Part shown: one piece after another, positions 9,161 to 17,286 of the stretch
Position numbering within the stretch: the stretch's first letter is position 1
Layout: every line of letters starts with the position of its first letter
Program-made: the position numbers and the translations under genes
Assembly: GCA_965219965.1 (NCBI GenBank)
Contig: OZ244796.1
Location: 124,001 to 188,000 of the forward strand
Reading direction: 5' to 3'
DNA from: G965219965 sp965219965
GTDB lineage: Bacteria > Pseudomonadota > Alphaproteobacteria > RS24
Length of the DNA stretch: 64,000 bases
The notes under the pieces: generated by a model
What the model was told of the DNA's origin: nothing
Database searches by the model: none
What the model saw: only the letters and a program-made list of their open reading frames with translations

Positions 9161-9474
9161 ATCCTCTTCTCATATATTTGGGTTAAAGGAAACAATTAAA
9201 ACGCAAACACAACAATACAAACCAAGTTACAAATTTATGTTTATACGCAAGTGTGAACATCTAAATTGAAATAAAGATACACACTAAAATTTTTCATCTG
9301 GTCTTATAAAAATTTAATGCGGAAAAAATCAAACAGTCAAATTTTTGTGTAATTAGGCATGCAACCGCAGGTTGTTATGAAGTGTAACTATAAGAGATAA
9401 AAGGAGAAAAAATGGATTAAGCTCGCCTGCCTCCATATCGTAGAATAGGGAAAAACAATAAATGGGGGAAAAGT
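9161..9474. promoter_or_regulatory. AT-rich divergent regulatory region before gafY
   Basis: No gene is seen here. It must hold the promoters of the winged-helix gene (leftward) and of gafY-gafZ (rightward), though no convincing -35/-10 pair with correct spacing stands out. Notable elements are a perfect inverted repeat CAACC-gca-GGTTG at 9362-9374, a possible operator; and a very strong ribosome binding site AAAAGGAG (9399-9406) placed ideally before ATG 9412, whose reading frame is that of gafY but meets TAA at codon 3 (9418-9420). Confidence 0.5.
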
Positions 9475-9891
9475 GTGAAAGTTAAACATTTTTTATGCGG
9501 ACGAATGCATGCTGGTCATTTGCGGCGCGAAGGAATAAATAAAAAGCATTACCAGCGACTGGCTTGTCTTTATTTGGTGGCAGCGAATGTTGGTATTGCA
9601 CATAACATTCCGGCCTTTGCAATTATGGCATCAAAACGTGGCCGCGCCCGTGTAGTTAGCGCACGCCAGAGGGCGCAATATCTCTGCCATGTTGGTTTTG
9701 CAATGAGTTTCACCAATATCGGTAAAATGTTTTTGCGCGATAGAACAACCATCGCCAAAGCCTGCCAAAATGTTGAAGAAAGCCGTGATAATCCATCACA
9801 TGATATGGCCTTGCTGCTCATGGAATCCAGCCTACGCCATTTTGCTCAATCATTAGATTTGCTTGAAGAGAATGATAATGACACCTTATGA
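9475..9891 (+). CDS. gafY: GafY-like GTA activator, DnaA domain IV-type DNA-binding protein
   Basis: A 138-residue DNA-binding protein. Residues 62-100 (SARQRAQYLCHV through IGKMFLRDRTTIAKAC) match the DnaA domain IV helix-turn-helix, including the R-D-R-T-T-I signature. In Rhodobacter the GTA activator GafA has such an N-terminal domain fused to a sigma-factor-like half; in Caulobacter the halves are separate genes, gafY and gafZ. The following gene being DUF6456 supports assignment as the split pair. GTG 9475 follows GGGGG at a good distance. However, the frame is open further upstream to codon 4 of a stronger start at ATG 9412, interrupted only by TAA 9418. The assignment rests on domain shape and order, not on an alignment. 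Confidence 0.65.
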   Translation: MKVKHFLCGRMHAGHLRREGINKKHYQRLACLYLVAANVGIAHNIPAFAIMASKRGRARVVSARQRAQYLCHVGFAMSFTNIGKMFLRDRTTIAKACQNVEESRDNPSHDMALLLMESSLRHFAQSLDLLEENDNDTL

Positions 9892-10597
9892 AAACCAAGA
9901 ATTTTTCCGCATGGCGCGCCGCCTTTGTGAGCCGGGCGCATATTTGGCTAAAATAGATAATGGCTTCGGCCTGATGGTAAAGAAAAATAAATGGCAAAAG
10001 CCTGTCATGCGCGTAGATGAAAAAATGGTATCGCTTTTTGCCCGTGAGGCATTGCTACAAAAGGCGCAGAAATTAGGCACTTACGCGCTTTCCGATACGG
10101 GCCAAGCCAAGAATAACCGCCATCAGGCGGGTCATATGGGCTATGTCGCCCAGCATAAGGATGTTCAACCTACCCGTGCAGGCGGGGCAATTAATTTAAG
10201 CGCGCATCCGCTAAAATTTCTCTGTGGCACAAATAAAAACAGCCATGTGCATTTTACTGAATCGGAGTTTAAGTCCGCCGAACGCATTAACCGCGATTAT
10301 GAAATTAGCCTTTATCAAACAGGTCTTTCAGTGGATTGGAGCCGTCCGATTTCCAGTCGGCAAAATTTCGGTCATTCGGCCAAAACAGAACTGCCCAATC
10401 GGGTGATGGACGCCCATAAAAGATTGCAACGGGCTTTTGATTATGTTGGCCCTGATTTGTCAGATATTTTGAAATTGGTATGCTGCCAGCATTATGGGCT
10501 AGAAGCGGCTGAGAAAAAACTCAACTGGCCGCGCCGTTCGGCTAAGCTGGTGCTAAAATTTTCCCTATCGCGGCTGGCCAATCATTATGGCTATTGA
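9878..10597 (+). CDS. gafZ: GafZ-like DUF6456 protein, second half of split GTA regulator
   Basis: A protein of about 239 residues ending in the DUF6456 domain (residues 180-239: AFDYVGPDLSDIL, CCQHYGLEAAEKKLNWPRRS), a sigma region 4-like helix-turn-helix typical of alphaproteobacteria. In Caulobacter GafZ works with GafY to switch on the GTA cluster and has been linked to RNA polymerase antitermination. I chose ATG 9878 because GAAGAG lies 7 bases upstream; TTG 9863 and ATG 9872 are alternatives. It overlaps the 3' end of gafY by 14 bases, so both proteins are probably made together. The GTA operon it would act on starts about 9 kb downstream on the same strand. Confidence 0.65.
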   Translation: MTPYENQEFFRMARRLCEPGAYLAKIDNGFGLMVKKNKWQKPVMRVDEKMVSLFAREALLQKAQKLGTYALSDTGQAKNNRHQAGHMGYVAQHKDVQPTRAGGAINLSAHPLKFLCGTNKNSHVHFTESEFKSAERINRDYEISLYQTGLSVDWSRPISSRQNFGHSAKTELPNRVMDAHKRLQRAFDYVGPDLSDILKLVCCQHYGLEAAEKKLNWPRRSAKLVLKFSLSRLANHYGY

Positions 10598-10606
10598 AAA
10601 GCACTA

Positions 10607-11062
10607 TTATTCATTAAGTGCGTTTTGGGCATGGGCGCGGATGCGCTTGACCATAGCATAAAAACCATTTGATCTTTGCGGGGTGAGGTGTTCGCCTAGC
10701 CCCAATTTTTCAAAAGCATCACGCGCATCTATACGTAAAATTTCCTCAGCCGATTTGCCCGAAAATAGCGCGAATAAAATCGCTACCAAACCGCGCACAA
10801 TATGGGCATCGCTATCACCGCGAAAATGCATATTATCGGGCGTGCCATCACTGACCAGCCAGACTTGCGACACACAGCCAGCCACTTTGGTTTCCTTACT
10901 GCGCTCCTCATCGGTTAAAGGCTCCAGCCCATTGCCCAGCTCAATAATATAGCGATAGCGTTCCTCCCAATCGCCAAAAAGGGCAAAATCAGTCAGCAAA
11001 CCCGCCAGTGATAGGGGTTTGGGCGCGTTATTGCTAGAATCATTTTTAGAAGCAGACGGCAC
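10607..11062 (-). CDS. sufE: SufE, cysteine desulfurase sulfur acceptor
   Basis: Accepts persulfide sulfur from the desulfurase SufS and passes it to the SufBCD scaffold for iron-sulfur cluster assembly. The acceptor cysteine is C63 in VAGCVSQVWL, the typical G-C-x-S-x-V/T-W signature, and the rest of the 151-residue protein matches the family (residues GLVAILFALFSG, LTPQRSNGFYAMVKRI). The first 18 residues are a polar, Ser/Asn-rich extension. No other suf genes are in the window. It converges with gafZ with only 9 bases between stops. Confidence 0.93.
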   Translation of the reverse strand: MPSASKNDSSNNAPKPLSLAGLLTDFALFGDWEERYRYIIELGNGLEPLTDEERSKETKVAGCVSQVWLVSDGTPDNMHFRGDSDAHIVRGLVAILFALFSGKSAEEILRIDARDAFEKLGLGEHLTPQRSNGFYAMVKRIRAHAQNALNE

Positions 11063-11170
11063 GGCACTCTCATATTTGTTAGCATTGCTTTTGGCAAATT
11101 AGCCCGCCAGCCCATAGGGCGGCAAGCCCTGATTGTATTTTTCCTGTAGATTGTGCTAATCCCAGATTTT

Positions 11171-11503
11171 ATGAGGTTAAAAACGCATATTTGGGTCAAC
11201 GCATTGCTCGCACGGGCGCAAAATGAGGGTGCCATGGCACTGGTCGCCCAGCGCGGCGATAAAGATGCGGGCGCGGTTTTTGTGCGCGTTAATCGGCTGG
11301 ACGGAACATCGGATTTGCTCAGCGCTATGACCGATATGGACGGCCAGCGACTCTGGCGTTATTTACTGCCCATCGCCTCGTCAAATGCGGATATAGAGGC
11401 GCGTATCGCTCAAGAATGTGACTATGATAGCGATGCTTGGGTGGTGGAAATAGAGGATAAGCAAGCACGCCATTTTATTGAAGAAAAGGTGACAACAGTT
11501 TAG
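11171..11503 (+). CDS. DUF1491 family protein
   Basis: A 110-residue protein of a small, functionally uncharacterised family common in alphaproteobacteria. Typical traits are the start RLKTHIWVNALL, an AMALVAQRGDKDAGAVFV strand pair, a WRYLLP segment and the acidic C-terminal DAWVVEIED. I prefer ATG 11171 over GTG 11153 because family members begin M-x-L-K at this point; neither has a strong ribosome site. It lies 10 bases before the MscS channel gene in the same direction, so both are probably co-transcribed. The function cannot be read from the sequence. Confidence 0.8.
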   Translation: MRLKTHIWVNALLARAQNEGAMALVAQRGDKDAGAVFVRVNRLDGTSDLLSAMTDMDGQRLWRYLLPIASSNADIEARIAQECDYDSDAWVVEIEDKQARHFIEEKVTTV

Positions 11504-11513
11504 GGTGGGATTC

Positions 11514-12665
11514 ATGGATAGCTTAAATGAACTTTGGGTGCTGGTCGTCAGCGTGTGGGATGCTGGCTCTTACGGGCTAGGCGGGGGCAATCTCGTCGGC
11601 GCGTTGGGCATTTTTATCTTTTTTGCCATTTTGCGCGGCTTGTTTGCGCGTTTTGTTTTATCCGCCGCAGAACGTTGGACGAAGCGCACCAAAACTGAAA
11701 TTGATGATATGTTGCGGCTTGCCTTAGCACGGCCTTTGAAATTTTCCTTTTTGATATTGGGCGCGTTTTTCGCCGTGAAATTTTTAGCACTGGACGGCCT
11801 GCCCGCCGAACTGGCCGATAAATTTTTACGCATGATGATAGCGGTCGGCATTTTCTGGTCGCTCCATGCGGCGGTCACGCCTTTATCTTCTTTAATGAAA
11901 AATATTGAAAATATATTATCCGCCGAAATTGTAAATTGGCTGCTCACCGTGCTGCGCTGTGGCATTATTTTAACGGGTCTGGCCACTGTGCTGCAAATTT
12001 GGGGCATACAAATTGCCCCCATTATTGCGGGCTTTGGGCTTTTCGGCGTGGCTGTCGCTTTGGGCGCGCAAGATTTATTCAAAAATCTGCTCGGCGGCAT
12101 TTCCGTTTTGGTGGAACGGCGGTTTAAGCTGGGCGATTGGATTAAGGTGGAAGGCGTGGCCGAAGGCATTGTAGAGCATATTGGTTTTCGCTCCACCCGT
12201 TTGCGGCAATTTAACCAAGTGGCCGTCACCGTGCCGAATAATATGTTTTCCGATTATGCAGTGGTGAATTATTCAACCATGCGGCATAGGCGGATTTATT
12301 GGAAAATCGGGCTGGAATATCGCACCAGCGTGGCGCAAATGCAAAAAATCATCAACCAGCTAGAAACATGGCTGGAAAAACATGATGGCTTTGTTTCAGA
12401 TGAACGCGCTATGCGGCATATTTATATTGATGCGTTTAATGATAGCTCCATTGATATGATGGTTTATTGTTTTACCCAAAGCACAGATTGGCAAACATGG
12501 CTTGGGCTAAAACAAGAACTGGCTTTTGCGATTAAAAGAATTGTAGAAGAAGCAGGGGCGGGTTTTGCTTTCCCCAGCCAATCGGTTTATGTGGAAACTG
12601 TGCCAGAAGGGGCGGAAAGATTTACGCCGCCGCCTGAAACAGGTGAAACGGGCAATAAGTCATAA
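11514..12665 (+). CDS. Mechanosensitive ion channel, MscS family
   Basis: A pressure-release channel of the inner membrane. The N-terminal 150 residues hold about four hydrophobic segments. The pore-lining helix is GFGLFGVAVALGAQDLFKNL followed by GGISVLVE, with the Gly/Ala-rich spacing of MscS TM3. The beta domain follows (RFKLGDWIKVEG, VEHIGFRSTRLRQFN, VTVPNNMFSDYAV) and then the mixed C-terminal vestibule. ATG 11514 is preferred to GTG 11505 because it follows AGGGTGG at a proper distance. At 383 residues it is longer than E. coli MscS, like many alphaproteobacterial homologues. Its stop TAA shares a base with the dadA start. Confidence 0.9.
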   Translation: MDSLNELWVLVVSVWDAGSYGLGGGNLVGALGIFIFFAILRGLFARFVLSAAERWTKRTKTEIDDMLRLALARPLKFSFLILGAFFAVKFLALDGLPAELADKFLRMMIAVGIFWSLHAAVTPLSSLMKNIENILSAEIVNWLLTVLRCGIILTGLATVLQIWGIQIAPIIAGFGLFGVAVALGAQDLFKNLLGGISVLVERRFKLGDWIKVEGVAEGIVEHIGFRSTRLRQFNQVAVTVPNNMFSDYAVVNYSTMRHRRIYWKIGLEYRTSVAQMQKIINQLETWLEKHDGFVSDERAMRHIYIDAFNDSSIDMMVYCFTQSTDWQTWLGLKQELAFAIKRIVEEAGAGFAFPSQSVYVETVPEGAERFTPPPETGETGNKS

Positions 12666-13909
12666 TGCATATTCTCATTATTGGCGCGGGTCTTGTCGGG
12701 GTGACAACGGCTTGGGAGTTACAGCGCAAAGGTTATGAGGTGACGCTGGCCGATGCGGCGGACGCCGTTGCGGCAGAGGCAAGCCGTGCCAATGGCGGGC
12801 AAATTGCCGTTACCGATAGTGCGCCATGGTCCACGCCCAAATTGGGTAGGGATATTATGCGAGATTTTGTGAAACACCCTTTGCGGGCGCGTCCCTATCG
12901 GTTGCGCTTGCGGGCCAATGCGTTTCAATGGGGCTGGCTTTATCGCTTTTGGCGTAATTGCGCGGTGGCGGCGCATGAGGCGGGGACGGCACGCAATTAC
13001 GCGCTGGCACAATTTAGTCAAAAATGTTTGGCCGAAACGCGCACCGCGCTAGGTGCTGGCTTTGATTATGATGGCCGCCAAACGGGCCTTTTGAAAATTT
13101 TTGGGGCGGGTGTGAGCGCAGAAGCGCAAGGTGAAAATTGGTTGGACGCTGCCGCGCTGGTCGCGCAAGAACCCGCTTTGCGCCATGCGGTTGAAGGTGG
13201 GCAGGTGACGGGCGCGGTGTGGCGCAGTCAAGATGAAAGCGGTGATGCGGCAAAATTCACCCATGCTTTGGCCGCCTATATGCAAAAGCAAGGCGTCGGA
13301 GTGCGGGTCAATACGCCGATTGTGGGATTTGAAACGCAGCATAATAAAATTATCGCCGCCCGCACCGCAAATGGTAAAACTCTGGCGGCGGATGGTTTTG
13401 TTTTAGCCGCAGGCACAGCCAGTCGCGGGCTGGCCAAAAAGCTCGGCCTTGCTTTGCCAATTCTGCCTGTCAAAGGTTATTCGCTAACCGTGCCGATTAT
13501 AGATGGCGTAAAAATTCCAACCGCATCTTTAACTGATGCACGTCATCGTCTGGTCATTACCCGTTTGGGCGACCATTTGCGGGCGGCGGGCTTTGCAGAA
13601 ATTGGCATGGATGGGCGCGTAGATGCACGGCGTATCCATGCCATTCGCCGCCGTTTAATGCAGTTATTTCCCGATGCGGCTGATTATGAAGGCGGGCAAA
13701 GCTGGGCGGGCTTCCGTCCCATGACGCCCGATAGCGCACCCATTATTGGCGCGGGCGCGGGCTGGGAAAATTTATGGCTCAATGCTGGGCATGGCATGTT
13801 GGGCTGGACGCTGGCGCATGGCACGGCGCGTTTGCTGGCCGCGCAAATCAGTGGGGCAGAAATGGAAATGGATATAAGCGGCTTTGCCCATGACCGCGCT
13901 TATTATTAA
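12665..13909 (+). CDS. dadA: D-amino acid dehydrogenase, FAD-dependent
   Basis: Oxidises D-amino acids to 2-oxo acids at the inner face of the membrane, passing electrons to quinones. The FAD-binding Rossmann motif G-x-G-x-x-G is at the very N-terminus (IIGAGLVGVTTAWEL), and the DAO-family C-terminal motif is seen in GFRPMTPDSAPIIG and LNAGHGMLGWTLAHG. At 414 residues the length is normal for DadA. It overlaps the MscS stop by one base and converges with the DUF934 gene with a 4-base overlap of ends. Alanine dehydrogenase elsewhere in the window handles L-alanine; no racemase is seen. Confidence 0.88.
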   Translation: MHILIIGAGLVGVTTAWELQRKGYEVTLADAADAVAAEASRANGGQIAVTDSAPWSTPKLGRDIMRDFVKHPLRARPYRLRLRANAFQWGWLYRFWRNCAVAAHEAGTARNYALAQFSQKCLAETRTALGAGFDYDGRQTGLLKIFGAGVSAEAQGENWLDAAALVAQEPALRHAVEGGQVTGAVWRSQDESGDAAKFTHALAAYMQKQGVGVRVNTPIVGFETQHNKIIAARTANGKTLAADGFVLAAGTASRGLAKKLGLALPILPVKGYSLTVPIIDGVKIPTASLTDARHRLVITRLGDHLRAAGFAEIGMDGRVDARRIHAIRRRLMQLFPDAADYEGGQSWAGFRPMTPDSAPIIGAGAGWENLWLNAGHGMLGWTLAHGTARLLAAQISGAEMEMDISGFAHDRAYY

Positions 13910-14427
13910 GGTTTATTTTTTGTGCCGAATTTTATTTTGCGTTTATCGGTATGGGCGGCGGGCTGATAGGCGTCAGATAATTCGCCCATAGCGGTTTTGA
14001 ATTCATCTAGGGTGACATTATCGGCCACTTCAAAAGCGTCAATGCCACAGCGTGCCATAAAATGCCATTGGTCAAATGCAACATCGCCAATGGCACGAAT
14101 TTCGCCGTCAAATTTTAACTCATCGCGCAAAATCCGCGCCGTGCTAAAGCCGCGCCCATTGCGAAAGGCAGGGAAATCAATCGCCACCATGCTGAGCTGG
14201 CTTAAAAAGGGGGCAAGCTCGCGGACATCTTCGCCAAGCAGGGTTTTGCCTTGCGTGTCAGAGCGAATGACAACGCCAAGCGGCGTGTTGCGGGTTTTGA
14301 GCGTATCGGCTTCGGCTTTCAGTCGGTCAAGCGAAACAATCACCGCCCCTTGCGGCAAAGCGTCATCATCGCCAACGGGCTGATAGATATTTTCCACAAA
14401 ATCGGTATCTTTAATGAGTTTAGGCAT
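13906..14427 (-). CDS. DUF934 family protein of sulfite reductase operon
   Basis: A 173-residue protein of DUF934, which is almost always encoded next to an assimilatory sulfite reductase and is thought to help sulfite reduction. Typical features are the acidic N-terminal part, GVVIRSDTQGKTLLGEDV, and VAIDFPAFRNGRGFSTARIL with the R-G-F-S-x-A motif, then the DQWHFMARCGIDAFE segment. It overlaps the end of cysI by 8 bases, so it is translationally coupled to it. cysH, which often follows in this operon, is not present here. No catalytic residue assignment is established. Confidence 0.85.
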   Translation of the reverse strand: MPKLIKDTDFVENIYQPVGDDDALPQGAVIVSLDRLKAEADTLKTRNTPLGVVIRSDTQGKTLLGEDVRELAPFLSQLSMVAIDFPAFRNGRGFSTARILRDELKFDGEIRAIGDVAFDQWHFMARCGIDAFEVADNVTLDEFKTAMGELSDAYQPAAHTDKRKIKFGTKNKP

Positions 14428-16072
14428 AAAGACGCTCCTTAAATGGGTCTAGCCCGATGCGGCGATAAGTGTCTAAGAAACGCTCGTCCTTTTGGCGCAA
14501 TTCAATATAGGTTTTCACAATGGTTTCAATCGCATCAACCACCTCATCGCCCTTAAAAGACGCGCCCGTGATTTTGCCAATAGTGGCGGTTTCGTCAGAC
14601 GTGCCGCCCAAAGTAAGCTGGTAAAACTCCGTGCCTTTTTTGTCCACGCCCAAAATGCCAATATGGCCAACATGGTGATGGCCGCAAGCGTTAATGCAAC
14701 CAGAAATTTTAATTTTCAACTCGCCAATATCATATTGCCTGTCCAAATCGGCAAAGCGTTCAGAAATTTCCTGCGCCAAAGGAATGGAGCGGGCATTGGC
14801 AAGGTCGCAATAATCCAGCCCCGGGCAAGCAATGGCGTCACTTATCAGGCCAAGATTGGGCGTGGCGAGATTATGGGCGGCCAGCGCATCATAAATGGTT
14901 TTAATATCCGATTTTTTGACATGCGGAAAAACAAGATTCTGCTCATGGGTGACGCGAATTTCATCCATGCTATATTGCGCGGCCAAATCGGCCAGCGCGT
15001 GCATTTGGTTTGTCTCAGCATCGCCCGGCACGCCGCCAATGGGTTTAAGCGATATATTGGCAATGGCATAGCCCGAAATTTTATGCGCGACCACATTGGT
15101 TTTGACCCATTGGGCAAAGCCGCTATCATTTTTTAGTGCGGTGTTTAATTCGGGGCTGTCATCGGGCAGGGTTTCATAATCGGGCGGGGCGAAATAAGCG
15201 CCAATGCGGTTTAGCTCTTCTTCGGGCAGTTTGAGAATCTGGGCTTTGTCAATTTGGGCAAATTCTTCTTCCACCAAGCGGCGCATTTCTTCCGCGCCCA
15301 TTTCATGCACAAGAATTTTAATGCGGGCTTTGTAAGAATTATCACGCCGCCCAAGCCGATTATAAACCCGCATCACCGCTTCCAAATAGGCAAGCAAATC
15401 CGCAGGGGCCACAAAATCGCGTAGCTTTTTGCCAATAAAAGGTGTGCGCCCCAAACCGCCGCCAACATGCACCTCATAGCCATTTTCACCCGCTTTATTG
15501 CGGATACATACAATGCCAATATCGTGAAAACGTATGGCGGCGCGGTCATTTTCATGCGCGGTCACAGCAATTTTGAACTTGCGCGGCAAAAAGCTAAATT
15601 CCGGATGGAAAGTGGACCATTGGCGGATAATTTCAGAAATAATGCGCGGGTCTTCCACCTCGCCATCAATCACGCCCGCATATTGGTCCGCCGTAACATT
15701 GCGGATGCAGTTGCCAGAAGTTTGAATGGCGTGCATTTCCACCTCAGCCAATTCGGCGAGAATTTTCGGCACATCTTCCAGCTTCGGCCAATTATATTGG
15801 ATATTTTGCCGTGTAGTGAAATGCCCATAGCCACGGTCATATTTTTCGGCAATGTCGGCGAGCTTGTGCATTTGGCGGCTGTTTAATGTGCCATAGGGAA
15901 TGGCCACGCGTAACATATAGGCGTGCAGTTGCAAATAAAGCCCATTCATCAGCCGCAAAGGTTTGAACGCATCTTCGCTTAGCGCACCCGATATGCGGCG
16001 GGCGACTTGGCCGCTAAATTGCGTAATGCGCTCGGCCACTAATTTATGGTCAAATTCATCATAGCGATACAT
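14420..16072 (-). CDS. cysI: Sulfite reductase hemoprotein (ferredoxin-type nitrite/sulfite reductase)
   Basis: Reduces sulfite to sulfide with six electrons for cysteine synthesis, using siroheme and a 4Fe-4S cluster. The cluster ligands are clear: CPGLDYC (C-x5-C) and GCINACG (C-x3-C). Two repeats of the ferredoxin-like half domain are present, as usual. I chose ATG 16072 since GGAG lies 6-7 bases upstream and homologues start MYRYDEFD; GTG 16084 is an alternative. The DUF2849 gene ends 12 bases upstream and DUF934 overlaps downstream, which identifies the enzyme as sulfite rather than nitrite reductase. About 550 residues, normal length. Confidence 0.92.
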   Translation of the reverse strand: MYRYDEFDHKLVAERITQFSGQVARRISGALSEDAFKPLRLMNGLYLQLHAYMLRVAIPYGTLNSRQMHKLADIAEKYDRGYGHFTTRQNIQYNWPKLEDVPKILAELAEVEMHAIQTSGNCIRNVTADQYAGVIDGEVEDPRIISEIIRQWSTFHPEFSFLPRKFKIAVTAHENDRAAIRFHDIGIVCIRNKAGENGYEVHVGGGLGRTPFIGKKLRDFVAPADLLAYLEAVMRVYNRLGRRDNSYKARIKILVHEMGAEEMRRLVEEEFAQIDKAQILKLPEEELNRIGAYFAPPDYETLPDDSPELNTALKNDSGFAQWVKTNVVAHKISGYAIANISLKPIGGVPGDAETNQMHALADLAAQYSMDEIRVTHEQNLVFPHVKKSDIKTIYDALAAHNLATPNLGLISDAIACPGLDYCDLANARSIPLAQEISERFADLDRQYDIGELKIKISGCINACGHHHVGHIGILGVDKKGTEFYQLTLGGTSDETATIGKITGASFKGDEVVDAIETIVKTYIELRQKDERFLDTYRRIGLDPFKERLYA

Positions 16073-16084
16073 TTTGCGCTCCAC

Positions 16085-16405
16085 TCATTTATTGGCCTGT
16101 TTGGCAAATGCCGGATGGGTGGTCGGCCCCAAAGCGCGAATGGTTTCACGCACACTAGCGGGCTTGTAAGCATCACCATCGGGGACGACTTCAAATAAAT
16201 AAATGCCCACCACTTCCAATTCGGCCTCAGGCGGGCTGGCTTTTTCCAGCAAGGTTTGGGCCGCTTCCGCCCCATCGGCAATGGCGGCTTCTTTGAGGCT
16301 GTTGACCCACGCGCCTTGCGGGCTGAGATAAACCACCTCGCCCGCGGCCAGCGTATTGCCCGTAACCACTTGAAATTGTGCGCCTTTGGCAGAATGTTGC
16401 GCCAT
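16085..16405 (-). CDS. DUF2849 family protein
   Basis: A 106-residue protein of a family found immediately upstream of cysI in alphaproteobacteria; the role is not known but is presumed to be in sulfite reduction. Matching features are the N-terminal FQVVTGNTLAAGEVVYL, the WVNSLKEA segment and VVGIYLFEVV, then a C-terminal SVRETIRALGPT. It begins the sulfite reductase transcription block (DUF2849-cysI-DUF934) and lies 89 bases downstream of the ABC permease gene, in the same direction, so all six genes might be one transcript. Confidence 0.82.
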   Translation of the reverse strand: MAQHSAKGAQFQVVTGNTLAAGEVVYLSPQGAWVNSLKEAAIADGAEAAQTLLEKASPPEAELEVVGIYLFEVVPDGDAYKPASVRETIRALGPTTHPAFAKQANK

Positions 16406-16494
16406 AATTGCTTTCCTATTTTGCGTGAATAATCGCCCAATAATCGCTTATGGGGCAAATTAACTTGAAACGCCGCAGGGTTCAAGCCTATCAG

Positions 16495-17286
16495 CTATCG
16501 CTCACGCTGGCTGTGATGCCAGTTTCTCAACAAAAGCCAGCCAATAAAATGCAAAATGTAAAAAAACGTGATGCCTAAAAATGAAAGCAAAAGCAAAGCG
16601 GCAAATGCTATGTCATTATGCAGACGATGGGTTGCTTCAATCAGCCGCCATGCTAGGCCCGTCGCCGTGCCTGTGCCAGCGACAAATTCAGCCATCACCG
16701 CGCCAATAAGCGCAAGCCCGCCCGAAATTTTCGCGCCCGTAATGATATGCGGCAAAGCCGAAGGCAATTCAAGGCGCAAAAGGCGGGCGGCAATAGAAGC
16801 ATCGTAAAGGGTGAACAATGCCCGTAAATTTGGGTCAACCGAACGCAAGCCGCTAATGGTGTTAGACAAAATTGGGAAAAAGGCAATAATCGTGGCAATG
16901 ATGACAAGCGCGAGCTGGATACGCTCCAAGCCAACCCAAATAAGAATAAGCGGCGCAATGGCAATGACCGGCGTGACTTGCAATATCACCACATAAGGGT
17001 AAAGGGTCAGCTCCAACCAACGCGCACGGGTGAAAAGAATGGCCATGCTTATGCCCAAAACCATTGCCAAGCTAAAAGACAGCAAAGTGATTTTCAACGT
17101 TTCCCATAAGGCAGCCATAAGGGTAGGAAATTGCGCCCAAAGGGCGGAAAAAATCGCTGTCGGGGCGGGCAGAACAAAAACGGGTATGGCGTAAAGGCGC
17201 ACAAGGGCTTCCCATAAGCCCAGCGCGGCCACGCCAAAAACAAGCGGCATAATTATTTTAAGGACAGGCGGGCGTTTGGTTTTCAT
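16495..17286 (-). CDS. ABC transporter permease, SsuC/ThiX type
   Basis: Inner-membrane permease of a binding-protein-dependent importer of the nitrate/sulfonate/taurine/HMP group. It has about six hydrophobic helices, and the cytoplasmic EAA loop (DASIAARLLRLELPSALPHI, then a conserved G) that docks the ATPase. 263 residues is typical. Its start overlaps the stop of the ATPase gene by 4 bases. The substrate must be taken from the binding protein. The last residues are basic (NWHHSQRER). Confidence 0.88.
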   Translation of the reverse strand: MKTKRPPVLKIIMPLVFGVAALGLWEALVRLYAIPVFVLPAPTAIFSALWAQFPTLMAALWETLKITLLSFSLAMVLGISMAILFTRARWLELTLYPYVVILQVTPVIAIAPLILIWVGLERIQLALVIIATIIAFFPILSNTISGLRSVDPNLRALFTLYDASIAARLLRLELPSALPHIITGAKISGGLALIGAVMAEFVAGTGTATGLAWRLIEATHRLHNDIAFAALLLLSFLGITFFYILHFIGWLLLRNWHHSQRER

